64,000 nucleotides of DNA from Desulfurococcus amylolyticus Z-533 (GCF_000513855.1 NZ_KI911318.1:572484-636483), one strand, 5' to 3'. Counted from the first letter of the stretch, positions 16,848 to 26,618 are shown. A program made the numbers and translations. Notes: generated by a model from the letters alone, not told the origin.

Positions 16848-18527
16848 ATGAAGCTATACAGGCCTAAGACGGCTGTAGGCAGGTACTACTCAATCCTGTT
16901 CTCTCTGCCCCACTGGGAGCTTCTGGCGGCTGTATTGATAGGGGTTTCAGTTATAGCCCTGTATGGGCTTAGAGAACGTGCTGTTCCCCTACTATTGAAC
17001 GCTGTATTAATCATTCTGTTTCTAGAGGCTTATCGAGCGTTCTATCCTTTAACTGTTTTCCATAAGTTGAAGAGGATAATTGGTTTATCGCTGACCGTGC
17101 TTATATATACATTAATATACTACCTGCTACTCGGAGACTGGATCCTTGTCGTGGCGGCATCGTCAACGATAGTTATAACTGTGATCCAGGGTCTCGACGG
17201 CACCAAGTGGTGGAGATATATTATAGCGGTTGCACCATCTTTCACATCCATAGTGCTCTCAATGTGGATTACAAGCGGTGTTGTTTCACATACTGGTTTA
17301 GTAAAGGCTTTTTCACTAATACTGTTATTCATTATAACTGACTACTTAATATACCTCGTCATGGGTAGGCATAGGATCAATGGTTATAAGGCACCTGATC
17401 TCGGATCGCTCTTTCTACAAAACTGGCTTGAGAGGAGAAAGGATATCGAGAAGGTGATTGATGAGCTGTCAACCAGTGAGGGCGTTCACCCAAGGCTGAT
17501 CTTCATGGATGACCTCTTAATAATATATACTGATCTACATTACGGCCCATTCTCGAACACGGGTAGCAGTGAGCTACCCGGCGAATTAAAGAAGTTGTTC
17601 TCCAGTCTAGGCTACTCGGTTGTAGCGCTCCACGGCTTCGGATCACATGATAGAAACCTGGCATCCTCAAGGTATCTGAGGGACTATGTGAGGAAAATAT
17701 ATACAGCCGTGATCGATGCCGATAAAACCAAGCTTAGATACCATGGTGCTTTAAAGCTAACAGGTGGAGACAGCTGGGAGGCCCTTGCACTGGTTTTCGA
17801 TAGGTTGACAATAGTCTTCGTCTCGAGGCCGGTGAAGGGGATAGATGATGTACCCTACAACCTGTTCTTCCGCTACAACGTGATAGCGAGGAAGAGGGGG
17901 TTAGGCGACTTAATACTGGTTGACGCCCATAACTGGGAGAAACAAGAGGACTTCAACCTCGGTGAGCTGGATAAACTACTCGATGAAGTAGTTGAGAAAG
18001 CCATAGAGCTGAAGAAGCGGCCGCCTGTCGAGGTATTATTCAGGTACAAGTGCTTTGAGACCAGCGCCCCCGGGCTTATACAGGGGAATGCATGCATCAT
18101 CGAGGTTACCGGGGAGGGTAGGGAGCGGGTTGTCCTACTGTATCTACGCGGTAACAACATGAAGCCTGGTTCTCGAGATAAGCTTATCGATGTCCTCGGG
18201 AAGACCACCGGAGCTGATTACGTAGAGGTATTCACAAATGATGAGCATAGTGAGACAGGTGTTAGATCATCGTTAGCATACATTCCAATACATGATTCAC
18301 CTGAGTTGCTCAGGGATACTGAAGTGGCTGCCAGGGAGTTAGTGGGTATGCCATATAGGCTTGGGGCATGGCATTCTTCGACAAGGTTTGACACCAAGTT
18401 GATGGGTTATACAGCCGTAATGCTGGAGAAGCTGTTAATGGCCTCCTATATAGAGGCATCGATCCTACTGTTATCCTATGCTTTCCTTCTACCAATTCTC
18501 CTAGCCGTCTTTAAAATAGCTCATTAA
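16848..18527 (+). CDS. DUF2070 family membrane protein
   Basis: A 559-residue archaeal membrane protein. Five or six helices lie in the first 175 residues. A soluble domain then carries the conserved motifs TDLHYGPFSNTGSSE (about residue 228) and LVDAHNWEKQ, whose His/Asp residues suggest metal binding. A last helix pair lies near 535-555. The family is widespread in archaea but of unknown function. A hydrolase acting at the membrane is an inference from the His/Asp motifs. ATG follows GGTG by 5 bases. Confidence 0.85.
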   Translation: MKLYRPKTAVGRYYSILFSLPHWELLAAVLIGVSVIALYGLRERAVPLLLNAVLIILFLEAYRAFYPLTVFHKLKRIIGLSLTVLIYTLIYYLLLGDWILVVAASSTIVITVIQGLDGTKWWRYIIAVAPSFTSIVLSMWITSGVVSHTGLVKAFSLILLFIITDYLIYLVMGRHRINGYKAPDLGSLFLQNWLERRKDIEKVIDELSTSEGVHPRLIFMDDLLIIYTDLHYGPFSNTGSSELPGELKKLFSSLGYSVVALHGFGSHDRNLASSRYLRDYVRKIYTAVIDADKTKLRYHGALKLTGGDSWEALALVFDRLTIVFVSRPVKGIDDVPYNLFFRYNVIARKRGLGDLILVDAHNWEKQEDFNLGELDKLLDEVVEKAIELKKRPPVEVLFRYKCFETSAPGLIQGNACIIEVTGEGRERVVLLYLRGNNMKPGSRDKLIDVLGKTTGADYVEVFTNDEHSETGVRSSLAYIPIHDSPELLRDTEVAARELVGMPYRLGAWHSSTRFDTKLMGYTAVMLEKLLMASYIEASILLLSYAFLLPILLAVFKIAH

Positions 18528-18553
18528 ATTATTCGTGCCCCTATTCTTCAATA

Positions 18554-18563
18554 GTTTATAAAG
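18554..18563 (+). promoter_or_regulatory. TATA box upstream of the TBP gene
   Basis: GTTTATAAAG lies about 45 nt before ATG 18605. The expected transcript start near 18584 leaves a leader with GGTGG before the start codon. As the TBP gene's own TATA box, it could allow autoregulation, but that is only a guess. Confidence 0.5.
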
Positions 18564-18604
18564 CCTCTCCTCGATAATTACTATAAGCACGAGTGGTGGT
18601 CGGC

Positions 18605-19189
18605 ATGAACACTATCCCTTTTAAAACCAGTTACCGTGTTGAAAACATTGTGGCAACAGTCATCCTTGAGCACGACCTCGACCTGGAGCTTATTGAGACA
18701 AGGATACCCAGCATCACTTATAAACCCGATCAATTCCCTGGGTTAATATTCCGTCTGGATAAACCTAGGGCTACAGCACTCGTGTTTAAATCAGGCAAGA
18801 TGGTTGTAACAGGGACTAAGAGCACTCAGCAACTCGTTGAGGCAGTTAAGAAAATAATAAAGACGTTCGTGAAGAATGGTGTAAACGTCCATGGAAGGCC
18901 CCGTGTCCAGATACAGAATATAGTTGCAGGCGGTGATATACACGCATACGTGAACCTTGAGAAAGCAGCCTACCACCTTGAGGACAGTATGTACGAGCCC
19001 GAGCAATTCCCCGGGCTGATACATAGGATGAGGGATCCAAGGGTGGTTCTCCTAATATTCAGTAGTGGTAAAATGGTGATTACCGGTGCTAAGGAAGAGG
19101 TTGAGGTCGAGAGAGCTGTGAACAATATTGCTAGACAACTATATAAAGCTGGATGCATAGTGGGTCCCAGGCTAGGCGAGGAGGAATGA
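18605..19189 (+). CDS. tbp: TATA-binding protein (TBP)
   Basis: General transcription factor that binds and bends the TATA box. The 194-residue protein consists of the two TBP pseudo-repeats: [20 protein letters not shown] with [12 protein letters not shown], then [20 protein letters not shown] with [13 protein letters not shown] short acidic tail (LGEEE) is typical of archaeal TBP. I chose ATG 18605, 7-8 bases after GGTGG; GTG at 18593 would add four residues. The mRNA ends near a T-rich ATTTTTAAA at 19193-19201. Confidence 0.97.
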   Translation: MNTIPFKTSYRVENIVATVILEHDLDLELIETRIPSITYKPDQFPGLIFRLDKPRATALVFKSGKMVVTGTKSTQQLVEAVKKIIKTFVKNGVNVHGRPRVQIQNIVAGGDIHAYVNLEKAAYHLEDSMYEPEQFPGLIHRMRDPRVVLLIFSSGKMVITGAKEEVEVERAVNNIARQLYKAGCIVGPRLGEEE

Positions 19190-19226
19190 CTTATTTTTAA
19201 ACCACCTTAAACTATTAATTAGCATA

Positions 19227-19293
19227 GTGATGATGCGGGCAGCCACTTAGACCACTGGTTTCAATGGGATGAAGACCCTTATGCTCAATCTGA
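19227..19293 (+). ncRNA. Candidate C/D box sRNA
   Basis: The gap between TBP and the CDF gene has a perfect box C (GTGATGA, 19227-19233) and a perfect box D (CTGA, 19290-19293), 67 nt in all. An internal GGATGAA (19267-19273) could be box C', with ACTGG upstream as a weak D'. A T/A-rich TTATTTTTAAA lies about 30 nt upstream. The internal boxes deviate and the guides look longer than usual, so this is tentative. No rRNA or tRNA target was identified. Confidence 0.3.
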
Positions 19294-19364
19294 ACATAGG
19301 GATATAGTCCTCCAGTTATTGGACAACACCAGGTTTAAAGGCTTCCTGCACAATTCCTTGTCTC

Positions 19365-20243
19365 ATGGTGTATTCAATGCCGTCTAGCAAGGAGGAAGCC
19401 GGGTACCTTGAGGGCTGTGTGTCAATCATAGTGAACACCCTATTATTCATTATTAAACTATACACTGGCATCCTCGCTAACTCTATAGCTATAATAGCCG
19501 ACGCATTCCACACTCTATCCGATAGCATCACATCGGCGGCGCTTATAATAGGCTATAAAATAGCCTTTAAGCCACCCGATGAGGAACACCCATTTGGCCA
19601 TCAGAGGTTTGAATCAGTTACATCTATAATTATAGGTACACTGCTAGGCGTCGTAGGGTTCGAGTTTATTCAGAGAAGTATCTCTAAGCTGATTAGTAGG
19701 GAAACCTTGATCTTCTCCTGGATAGCTGTGATATTACTAACTGTTTCAGTGATAGCTAAGGAGTTGCTTGCCCGGTGGGCTCTTGGATTAGCAACTAGAT
19801 TTAATGCTGAAAGCATTAAGGCTGATGCATGGCATCACCGCAGCGACGCGGTGGCGACGCAAATAGTTTTGATCGGGTTATTCATGAGTAGGCTTGTATG
19901 GTGGATTGATGGAGTGTTAGGCTTAATGGTATCGGGGCTGATAATCTATGTTGCATATGATATAATCAAGAGGTCATCAGAAAACATATTGGGTAGATCA
20001 CCGACTCCAAGCGAGAAATCGAAGCTGAAGGAACTCGCCTCAAGGATCTCAGGCAATATAAGGGATCTACACCACGTCCACCTACATGAGTACGGTGAAC
20101 ATGTAGAGGTAACCCTACATATAAGGCTACCTCCCGATATCAACCTTAATGAGGCGCATGAGATAGCTAGTAAACTAGAGGAGTTGATAAGGAAAGAGTT
20201 GAAGTGGGAGGCAACGATACATGTAGAGCCATATAAGGACTAA
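19365..20243 (+). CDS. Cation diffusion facilitator (CDF) metal exporter
   Basis: A 292-residue transporter that exports Zn, Mn, Fe or similar ions by proton antiport. It has the metal-site motifs IADAFHTLSDS in helix 2 and IKADAWHHRSDA in helix 5, the loop HPFGHQRFES, and a cytoplasmic C-terminal domain with HHVHLHEYGEHVEV that binds metal and dimerises. Six membrane helices are expected. ATG 19365 and ATG 19377 are both possible starts; GGTG at 19367-19370 favours the second slightly. Metal specificity cannot be fixed from the sequence. Confidence 0.92.
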   Translation: MVYSMPSSKEEAGYLEGCVSIIVNTLLFIIKLYTGILANSIAIIADAFHTLSDSITSAALIIGYKIAFKPPDEEHPFGHQRFESVTSIIIGTLLGVVGFEFIQRSISKLISRETLIFSWIAVILLTVSVIAKELLARWALGLATRFNAESIKADAWHHRSDAVATQIVLIGLFMSRLVWWIDGVLGLMVSGLIIYVAYDIIKRSSENILGRSPTPSEKSKLKELASRISGNIRDLHHVHLHEYGEHVEVTLHIRLPPDINLNEAHEIASKLEELIRKELKWEATIHVEPYKD

Positions 20244-20253
20244 ATATCCTTAT

Positions 20254-22335
20254 TCACCGTGGTTTCACGTGCTTTATTAAAACGACAGCCATTGTAATGA
20301 ACACTAATACGGTTACGGCCGTGAATACAGGGAAGAGGGTTCTCCATAATTCCTCACTAGGCTTGGTGAAACCAGTGTTATTTGAGGGGGTCGTTGTCTG
20401 AGTGAAAATAGGCTGGGTCACGTTACTAGTTGTTGAAGACTGCTCCTTCGCCAATATTATAGCTGTTAACGGGGGCACGGTGATCGATCCATTATACACC
20501 TCTACGTTCTCCCCGCTACTCACGTAGAGTATTGACCAGTTACCTTCGGGTAACTTGTATGCTATAGGTTCTAAGGCATTGTTAGCCACTACGAGTACTT
20601 CGTCATTATAGCCTCTTGTATATGCGAGTATACTGCCCTCTGTGCTTAACACGTGTATTATGCTTGTTGAAAGAGCTGGAATGGTGTTCTTTAACTTACC
20701 GAGCTTCTTATAGTGTTCGAATACCTCCTGGTTCAATCTATCCCATTGAATAGGATATCTTTGTTCATCATAGTTGCTCTGCCTCCCGGTCACGCCTCTC
20801 TCATCACCCTGGAACACCACGGGCATGCCTGGCTGCGTATATTGGAGTGTTGAGAGTAGCTTTAACCGTTTTATGGATTCATTGCTTGGGGTATCCCTTA
20901 ATCCCCCACCACCTAGATCAGTTAGTATCCTTGATGTATCATGTGATCCAATGATGTTGAAACCCATTCCGGCCACGTTGACACCTATACCGGCATAGTA
21001 CTCGGATAACCTAGCTGATGCTGTGTAACCGTTTAAAGCGCCCCCTGCATAGCTTAGCAATATGTTCCTACCTAGATAATAATTCATCAGGGAGTCGAAT
21101 GCTTCGCCCCTCAACCACTTGGGGCGATAATCCCATATCTCTCCGACAATGTATGCATCGGGATACCTTGACTTAACGGCTTCACGGAGCTCTCTGAAGA
21201 AGTTTTCCGAGTCAATCACGTCTAGCGGCGCGTCAATCCTTAAGCCATCAAAGCCTATGCTCAGCCAGTATAATGCCACATTGATCAAGTACTGCCTTAC
21301 CTCTTTATTCAATACATTCAGTTGTGGCAGACTACCTATGCCCCACCAGCACTTATACGCACTTGAATCCCCCAGCTTGAAGGGCCACTTGTAGATTATA
21401 AACCAGCTCCAGTAACGGCTACTGGGTCCATTCCTGTAAACGTCTTGGAAAGCCCAGAAGCCGAGCCCCACGTGATCAGGTACGAAGTCGAATATGACCC
21501 TTATACCGCGTTTATGCACCTCATTCAACAGCATCATCAAGTCATCCAGCGTTCCAAACTTGGGATCCACAGTGTAGTAGTCGTATACATCATAGCCGTG
21601 CACACTACCCGAGGTGAAGATCGGGTTTAAATATATTAATCCAATGCCGAGCTCCTTCAGGTAGTCGAGTTTCTCGGTGATCCCCTTTAAGTCTCCTCCG
21701 AAGTATTGGTGACAGCAATGAAGGGAGGTAACGGGTCCATCCCATCTCGTGAAAATTGGTGTACCCTTGGATACCTCGTTTATCCATAGTTCATCGGTTA
21801 AATTAGCCTTTAGATCATTGCTTGGATTCCCATTATAGAATCTATCAGGGAATATCTGGTAGCCCACCCTATCTCTAACCCATTCAACCTGCTTGAAAGG
21901 CATTGAACCGTTGAAATAGTAGAACCTGCTTGTATCCGTGTTATACACGTAGACGAGTGTTTCATTAGAGAGCGTTAGTCTGAAGTAATAGTTTAACCCG
22001 TTTACACTCCTATCCAAAGGTACGGTGGCATAATACATCCTCCAACTACTCGTCTCCAGCTGGAGTTTAAGAGGGTACTCGACGCCGTTAGCTATAAGCA
22101 CTCCCGACGCAACATCTAGGGCTTTAAGGATTTTAATCCTAGGGATTAAATAACCATCCGCGATTGAAAGATATGCTGGGTCTATGGGATCATGTACGAC
22201 TAGACCCGGGCCCTTGCCAGCATAGATTTCCAGCGTTTCAGAGCCGCTTTCAACAATAAATAACACCGGTGTTAAGACAAGCAATATGAATAACACTACG
22301 GCTAGCACCTTCTCCATGACTAGACGCCTCGGCAT
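20254..22335 (-). CDS. Surface-anchored GH13 alpha-amylase / neopullulanase-type hydrolase
   Basis: A 693-residue glycoside hydrolase acting outside the cell on starch-like glucans. There is a signal or anchor helix (about residues 8-28), then an N-domain to about 140. The catalytic barrel follows: region I DFVPDH (283-288), nucleophile Asp368 in GFDGLRIDAP, acid/base Glu399 in VGEIWD, and Asp466 in GSHDTSR. After a C-domain comes a T/S/P-rich linker (about 630-665) and a C-terminal helix (about 668-688). The layout resembles archaeal cyclodextrin/pullulan hydrolases (GH13_20-like); exact specificity is unsure. Confidence 0.92.
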   Translation of the reverse strand: MPRRLVMEKVLAVVLFILLVLTPVLFIVESGSETLEIYAGKGPGLVVHDPIDPAYLSIADGYLIPRIKILKALDVASGVLIANGVEYPLKLQLETSSWRMYYATVPLDRSVNGLNYYFRLTLSNETLVYVYNTDTSRFYYFNGSMPFKQVEWVRDRVGYQIFPDRFYNGNPSNDLKANLTDELWINEVSKGTPIFTRWDGPVTSLHCCHQYFGGDLKGITEKLDYLKELGIGLIYLNPIFTSGSVHGYDVYDYYTVDPKFGTLDDLMMLLNEVHKRGIRVIFDFVPDHVGLGFWAFQDVYRNGPSSRYWSWFIIYKWPFKLGDSSAYKCWWGIGSLPQLNVLNKEVRQYLINVALYWLSIGFDGLRIDAPLDVIDSENFFRELREAVKSRYPDAYIVGEIWDYRPKWLRGEAFDSLMNYYLGRNILLSYAGGALNGYTASARLSEYYAGIGVNVAGMGFNIIGSHDTSRILTDLGGGGLRDTPSNESIKRLKLLSTLQYTQPGMPVVFQGDERGVTGRQSNYDEQRYPIQWDRLNQEVFEHYKKLGKLKNTIPALSTSIIHVLSTEGSILAYTRGYNDEVLVVANNALEPIAYKLPEGNWSILYVSSGENVEVYNGSITVPPLTAIILAKEQSSTTSNVTQPIFTQTTTPSNNTGFTKPSEELWRTLFPVFTAVTVLVFITMAVVLIKHVKPR

Positions 22336-22387
22336 GCTGTTTCTGCTTTCATATAGGTTTACTAAGGTTTACTATTAAATTCTTTTA

Positions 22388-22570
22388 TTGAAGAATGTAA
22401 TCGCATGCATAAATCTATTCATGAAGCACTCAAGATGTGTGGGCCCTGGGGTGCCCGTGAACGCCTCCAAGCCAGATACAAACCCGAGAGGGATGCAGGG
22501 GGACAAGGATGAAGGGATGACATCAGTATGAGACCTGGGCCCCTCTCCAGAGGTTTTGATTAAAGCCAAG
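22388..22570 (+). mobile_element. Decayed TnpB C-terminus (IS605-type remnant)
   Basis: In the frame from 22388 the sequence reads VIACINLFMKHSRC, later VNASKPD and RGMQGDKDEGMTSV, then a stop at 22529-22531. This is the region after RuvC-III of TnpB. It is closely similar to the minus-strand remnant near 41.7 kb. Downstream, ACCTGGGCCCC and a GAGGTTTTG stretch resemble what follows TnpB stops. Nothing upstream of 22388 continues the gene, so this is a fragment in the 294-base gap between the amylase and the rhomboid gene. Confidence 0.75.
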
Positions 22571-22629
22571 CTTTATTATATGCTCGAGGCTAATAGTATT
22601 TACAGGACTATATGAGGGATTCATAAGTA

Positions 22630-23973
22630 ATGGTTGTTGTACCCGGTGAGAGAATCCATGTAAGAGGTTCCTCTAGAGTTACAACCCTTATAATACTGGT
22701 TAATGTATTAGTCTACTTCTACACCAGCTACCCTAATTTATTCCTTGAATCCACAAATGAGAGCATATACTTATTGGGCTTCACACCAGCCACATTATTC
22801 ACTAACCCGTTGCAGGGGGTTGCAAGAATATTTACAGCGATGTTCACGCATGCTGATTTATTCCATATATTCTTCAACATGTACTTCCTATGGCTATTCG
22901 GCAGGAGGGTTGAGAGCATCATTGGATCCTGGAGGTATCTACTACTATATCTAACCTCAGGCATTGCAGCCGTGTTATTCCATGTAGCCATAATACCTGT
23001 CGGAGGATATGATTCACTGGTAGTCCCGGCTGTAGGCGCCTCAGGAGCGATAAGCGGTGTACTGGGGTCCTACCTATTAATGTTCCCTAATACAAGGCTC
23101 ATGTGGTGCATGTTCTTCTTGTTCCTACCATACTGCTTCCCGGTCTCTACATCTGTATTCCTCTTGATATGGTTTGCTGAACAGGTGTTATATGGGTATC
23201 TGAGGCTTGGAGGTGTTGCTTACTTCGCTCATGTCGGCGGCTTCGTCGCCGGCATTGCTCTAACATATATAGCTACGAAGAGTATTATAGAACAGTATAA
23301 GTCCAGCTACACCTACGACTACATATACGGGTGGCTCGAGGAGATCGGGATAGTTTTCAGAAGACCACGGGGACTAGGTAAGATAACTAAGACCATACTC
23401 ACAGTACTACTTCTTCTTGTGGCCGCAGGCTTCGCTTATGGCTTATACTTCATCAATACCACACCCCCATTAACCTACCTTCTCAACGTCTCAGCCAACG
23501 GCTCCAATGATACTGTCTCACTGGTCGTCTACCAGAGTAGCGTGGATGTTTCATATAGTAGTGTGGATAGTGTTAGGATATTATTGAATAGACTTACTCC
23601 CGTACTATATAATCCGAGCCTAGCCAACACTAGTGAGACATATGATAAGAACTATAATGTGAATATCCAGGGGATTCGGGTACCCATTCACCTCAGGATG
23701 AACGCTGTATACGATGAGGTAGGGGTTATGAGGTATGGTAGTGGTGAAATGTATACCAGGGTAGTGAACATTGATATGTATGGTAACGCCGTAATAGGTG
23801 ATGCTATATCCATCGACTTCGTGCTGGACTCTATGAGACTGAATACAGTACCATTTTTAAGCATCGGCGGAGTCCTAGCATTAGGGATCACTATTTACTC
23901 AGTTCTATCCCTTAGGAGGGCTGATGAAATAGCAATGGTTACTGGGGAAGCCCCTTCATTACCTTACTACTAG
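22630..23973 (+). CDS. Rhomboid-family intramembrane serine protease
   Basis: Cleaves membrane-protein substrates within the bilayer. The catalytic dyad is Ser138 in VGASGAISG and His201 in AHVGGFVAG. The supporting HxxxN motif is His79/Asn83 (FHIFFN). Helices span about residues 17-215. After that come one more helix (about 256-275), an extracytoplasmic beta-rich domain of about 130 residues and a final helix near 420. The C-terminal domain is unusual for plain rhomboids and could recognise substrate. ATG 22630 was taken; no strong ribosome site is seen. Its end overlaps the convergent nitroreductase by 4 bases. Confidence 0.92.
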   Translation: MVVVPGERIHVRGSSRVTTLIILVNVLVYFYTSYPNLFLESTNESIYLLGFTPATLFTNPLQGVARIFTAMFTHADLFHIFFNMYFLWLFGRRVESIIGSWRYLLLYLTSGIAAVLFHVAIIPVGGYDSLVVPAVGASGAISGVLGSYLLMFPNTRLMWCMFFLFLPYCFPVSTSVFLLIWFAEQVLYGYLRLGGVAYFAHVGGFVAGIALTYIATKSIIEQYKSSYTYDYIYGWLEEIGIVFRRPRGLGKITKTILTVLLLLVAAGFAYGLYFINTTPPLTYLLNVSANGSNDTVSLVVYQSSVDVSYSSVDSVRILLNRLTPVLYNPSLANTSETYDKNYNVNIQGIRVPIHLRMNAVYDEVGVMRYGSGEMYTRVVNIDMYGNAVIGDAISIDFVLDSMRLNTVPFLSIGGVLALGITIYSVLSLRRADEIAMVTGEAPSLPYY

Positions 23974-24491
23974 ATTTTTAAGGGCTCTCCATACTTGTTT
24001 AAGTAGACTACTTCCTCTAGGGGCTTCCTCGGTCTTAGGACAGGGTTTTCAGCAGGGTATCCGACAGCTAGTAGGGAAACCGGGGTAACATTGTCTGGGA
24101 GACCAAGTATCTCCCTGATCTCTTTTACATTCCTTAGTGTCTGGATCCATACTGTGCCTAATCCAAGGGCGTGGGCTGCTAGCATGAAGTATATTGTTGC
24201 GTTAGCGCAGTCGAGGATGTATGATGTCGGTGATTCCTCATTCATGCATGCAACCACTACTGCGAGGGGGGCATTTAACACTGGCCTCGCATATATATGT
24301 ATCCCGCCGAGCCTTTGCCTGATAACCGGGTCCTCGATTATTATGAATCTCCAGGGTTGGCTGTTCCTAGCGCTCGGGGCATACCTGGCTACATCTATTG
24401 CTTTTAAGACCAGGTCTCTTGGAGGAGGTTCAGGCTTGAACCTTCTTATGCTGCGCCTCGATTTAAGTAGCTCAAGTAATATCTCGCTCAC
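23970..24491 (-). CDS. Nitroreductase-family FMN oxidoreductase
   Basis: A 173-residue flavoprotein of the nitroreductase fold. The FMN phosphate and ring motifs are RRSIRRFKPE near the start, APSARNSQPWRFI, and LGLGTVWIQTL. NAD(P)H-dependent reduction of nitro or quinone compounds is the family role; the physiological substrate is unknown. It is divergent from the ECF importer, whose S component looks riboflavin-like, so a shared flavin theme is plausible. Confidence 0.9.
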   Translation of the reverse strand: MSEILLELLKSRRSIRRFKPEPPPRDLVLKAIDVARYAPSARNSQPWRFIIIEDPVIRQRLGGIHIYARPVLNAPLAVVVACMNEESPTSYILDCANATIYFMLAAHALGLGTVWIQTLRNVKEIREILGLPDNVTPVSLLAVGYPAENPVLRPRKPLEEVVYLNKYGEPLKI

Positions 24492-24604
24492 CAGTGATCA
24501 CCAGCGATAAATACTGTTTTCCAAGCTATTTAAGCGGAAATGTTGAACGGTTCAATAACCCTATTAAATACTGGGCGATAATAGCTGGATCCACGGTGTA
24601 TACC

Positions 24605-25189
24605 ATGGGCACGACTTGGAGCCAGGTGGAGAAATACAGGGAGCTAGCCTATGTATCAGGATTCATCTCGTTAGCCATAGTGCTAAAGTTCTTCGAGATC
24701 CCGTTTCCACTGGCATCATTCCTAAAATATGATTTCTCAGGGGTCCCCCTCGCGGTACTCGGGTTCAAGTCTATTAAGTGGGGTGTCACCGCTCTACCGG
24801 TGTACTATATTGTATCTGTTATAGCCGGCTCGGATCCCATAGGTATGGCAATGAAGACTCTTGCTGAGGCTTCAACATTCATCCCGCTTGTCCTCACCTA
24901 TAAACACCTAGCGGGGAGGCTAGGGTTTAAGACAGCTTATTCTTTATCAGGTGTCATAGCTATTGCATCCAGGACTATTGTTATGACGCTTGCCAATCTA
25001 GCTGTAACGCCTTTCTGGCTCATGATCACTTATCCCAAGTATTACCCGACATATTATGCAGCCTATGATTTCACAGTGAAGTACATGCCAGAGATAGCGG
25101 TATTCAATATAAGCATATCGCTAATAATAGTGCTTGCCGCACTACCAGTCTACAGGGTCTTAGCGAGGACGGGTGTAATAAATGAGTGA
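24605..25189 (+). CDS. ECF transporter S component, riboflavin (RibU)-like
   Basis: A 194-residue integral membrane substrate-binding subunit with about six helices. The stretch FEIPFPLASFLKYDFSGVPL resembles the LxxDFSxIP signature of RibU. I chose ATG 24605, 6 bases after GGTG, which gives the family length; the frame is open from 24494. It overlaps the ATPase gene by 8 bases. Together with the next two genes it forms a complete group of S, A-A' and T parts. Riboflavin specificity is inferred from this one motif. Confidence 0.8.
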   Translation: MGTTWSQVEKYRELAYVSGFISLAIVLKFFEIPFPLASFLKYDFSGVPLAVLGFKSIKWGVTALPVYYIVSVIAGSDPIGMAMKTLAEASTFIPLVLTYKHLAGRLGFKTAYSLSGVIAIASRTIVMTLANLAVTPFWLMITYPKYYPTYYAAYDFTVKYMPEIAVFNISISLIIVLAALPVYRVLARTGVINE

Positions 25190-26618
25190 TAACAAGCATG
25201 TGATAATACTTAGAGACGTGTGGTTCAGGTACCCGAGGAGTGGCTGGGTTTTAAAAGGAGTAAACCTCTACGTGCGTAAAGGGGAAAGCATACTCGTGAT
25301 AGGCGGCACCGGCTCCGGGAAATCCACCATGGCTAGAGTACTCAACGGCTCAGCCCTCTGGATATATAATGGTGAGTTAAAAGGCGATGTAATCGTAGAC
25401 GGCTTCAAAGTACGTGAGGACAGCAATCCATGGGTGTTGGCCAGGAAGATACACGTGGTTGGGCAGAATCCCTACATGTACTTCATTAATCCATTGTTGA
25501 GGGAAGACCTTGAATTTTATGCTTACAGCCTTTATGAAGACGATGAGATAGCTGAGAGAGCATTGTGGAAGGCCGTTGAATCAGTGAGTGCGCGTGAACT
25601 CCTAGACAAGTATTTTTTCGAGTTATCCGGGGGCCAGGCCCGTAGAGCCCTGGTCGCTAAGTCAATGATAGCTGATCCAGAGGTAATAGTGTTCGATGAA
25701 CCATTAATGTGGCTCGACGACAAGGGAGTCAACGAGTTCCTGAAGCTAGCCGAGGCATTGAGGTTCATGGGTAAAACACTGGTATTCATGGAGCACAGGT
25801 TCATGCCATTACTGAGTGTAGTCGACAAGGTGTACGTGATGAGGAATGGTGTGCTCGAGGATAGAACCATTGATGTATACAGGCTTAAACACGAGACGTA
25901 TCCTGAAGCAGCTACAACATATAATGTATCCGTGAATAAGGGAGACCCTGTAACAGTGTTAAAAGCCGAGAACGTGTGGTATAGGGTAAACGGCTTGAAC
26001 CTGCTTAAAGGTGTTGATTTAACCGTGTCTAAAGGAGACCTCTTATACATATATGGTGAAAACGGCTCCGGGAAAACCACGTTACTGAGGATATTGGCTG
26101 GCTACCTGAAGCCTGTGAAAGGCAGGGTGTGGAAGAGCGGGGAAGCAGTATATGTCCCGCAAAACATCCACATGTTCTACACCGAGGAATCCATAACAAG
26201 GGAGATAGAGGGGATCTGTAGATCATCGAGGAGTAAAAGGGAATGCATTGAAAAAGGCTTGAGGATCACGGCGGGGCTCAACGTGGATCCGTCACAGCCA
26301 GCCTTTAATCTATCCCATGGGCAAATGGTCAAGCTAGCTGTCAGCCTAGCAGGGTTGAGGGAGGAGGTTGACATAGTACTCCTCGACGAACCCTTCTCAG
26401 GCCTCACCTATGTTGACAGGGTTAAGCTTGTGAATAGCCTCATTGGGCTTGGTAAAGCGGTGGTTATAGCTGTAAGTAGTAGTGATATACTGGGGTATCC
26501 ACCGGGCTCCAAGACCTACAGGCTGGAGAACGGTGTCCTACAGAGGAGTGAAGCAAAGGGGTCCACCGTGGCATCCTATGCCAGCATAGCCGCTGGGCTA
26601 CTCGGTGACGCTGTGTGA
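25182..26618 (+). CDS. ECF transporter ATPase, two fused ABC domains (EcfA-A')
   Basis: The 478-residue protein contains both ATPase halves in one chain. Domain 1 has Walker A GGTGSGKST, signature LSGGQARR and Walker B VIVFDEPLMWLDD. Domain 2 has GENGSGKTT, LSHGQMVK (a divergent signature) and IVLLDEPFSGL. It energises vitamin uptake through EcfT. It overlaps the S-component gene by 8 bases and the EcfT gene by 4 (GTGTGA), so translation is coupled. Confidence 0.93.
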   Translation: MSDNKHVIILRDVWFRYPRSGWVLKGVNLYVRKGESILVIGGTGSGKSTMARVLNGSALWIYNGELKGDVIVDGFKVREDSNPWVLARKIHVVGQNPYMYFINPLLREDLEFYAYSLYEDDEIAERALWKAVESVSARELLDKYFFELSGGQARRALVAKSMIADPEVIVFDEPLMWLDDKGVNEFLKLAEALRFMGKTLVFMEHRFMPLLSVVDKVYVMRNGVLEDRTIDVYRLKHETYPEAATTYNVSVNKGDPVTVLKAENVWYRVNGLNLLKGVDLTVSKGDLLYIYGENGSGKTTLLRILAGYLKPVKGRVWKSGEAVYVPQNIHMFYTEESITREIEGICRSSRSKRECIEKGLRITAGLNVDPSQPAFNLSHGQMVKLAVSLAGLREEVDIVLLDEPFSGLTYVDRVKLVNSLIGLGKAVVIAVSSSDILGYPPGSKTYRLENGVLQRSEAKGSTVASYASIAAGLLGDAV

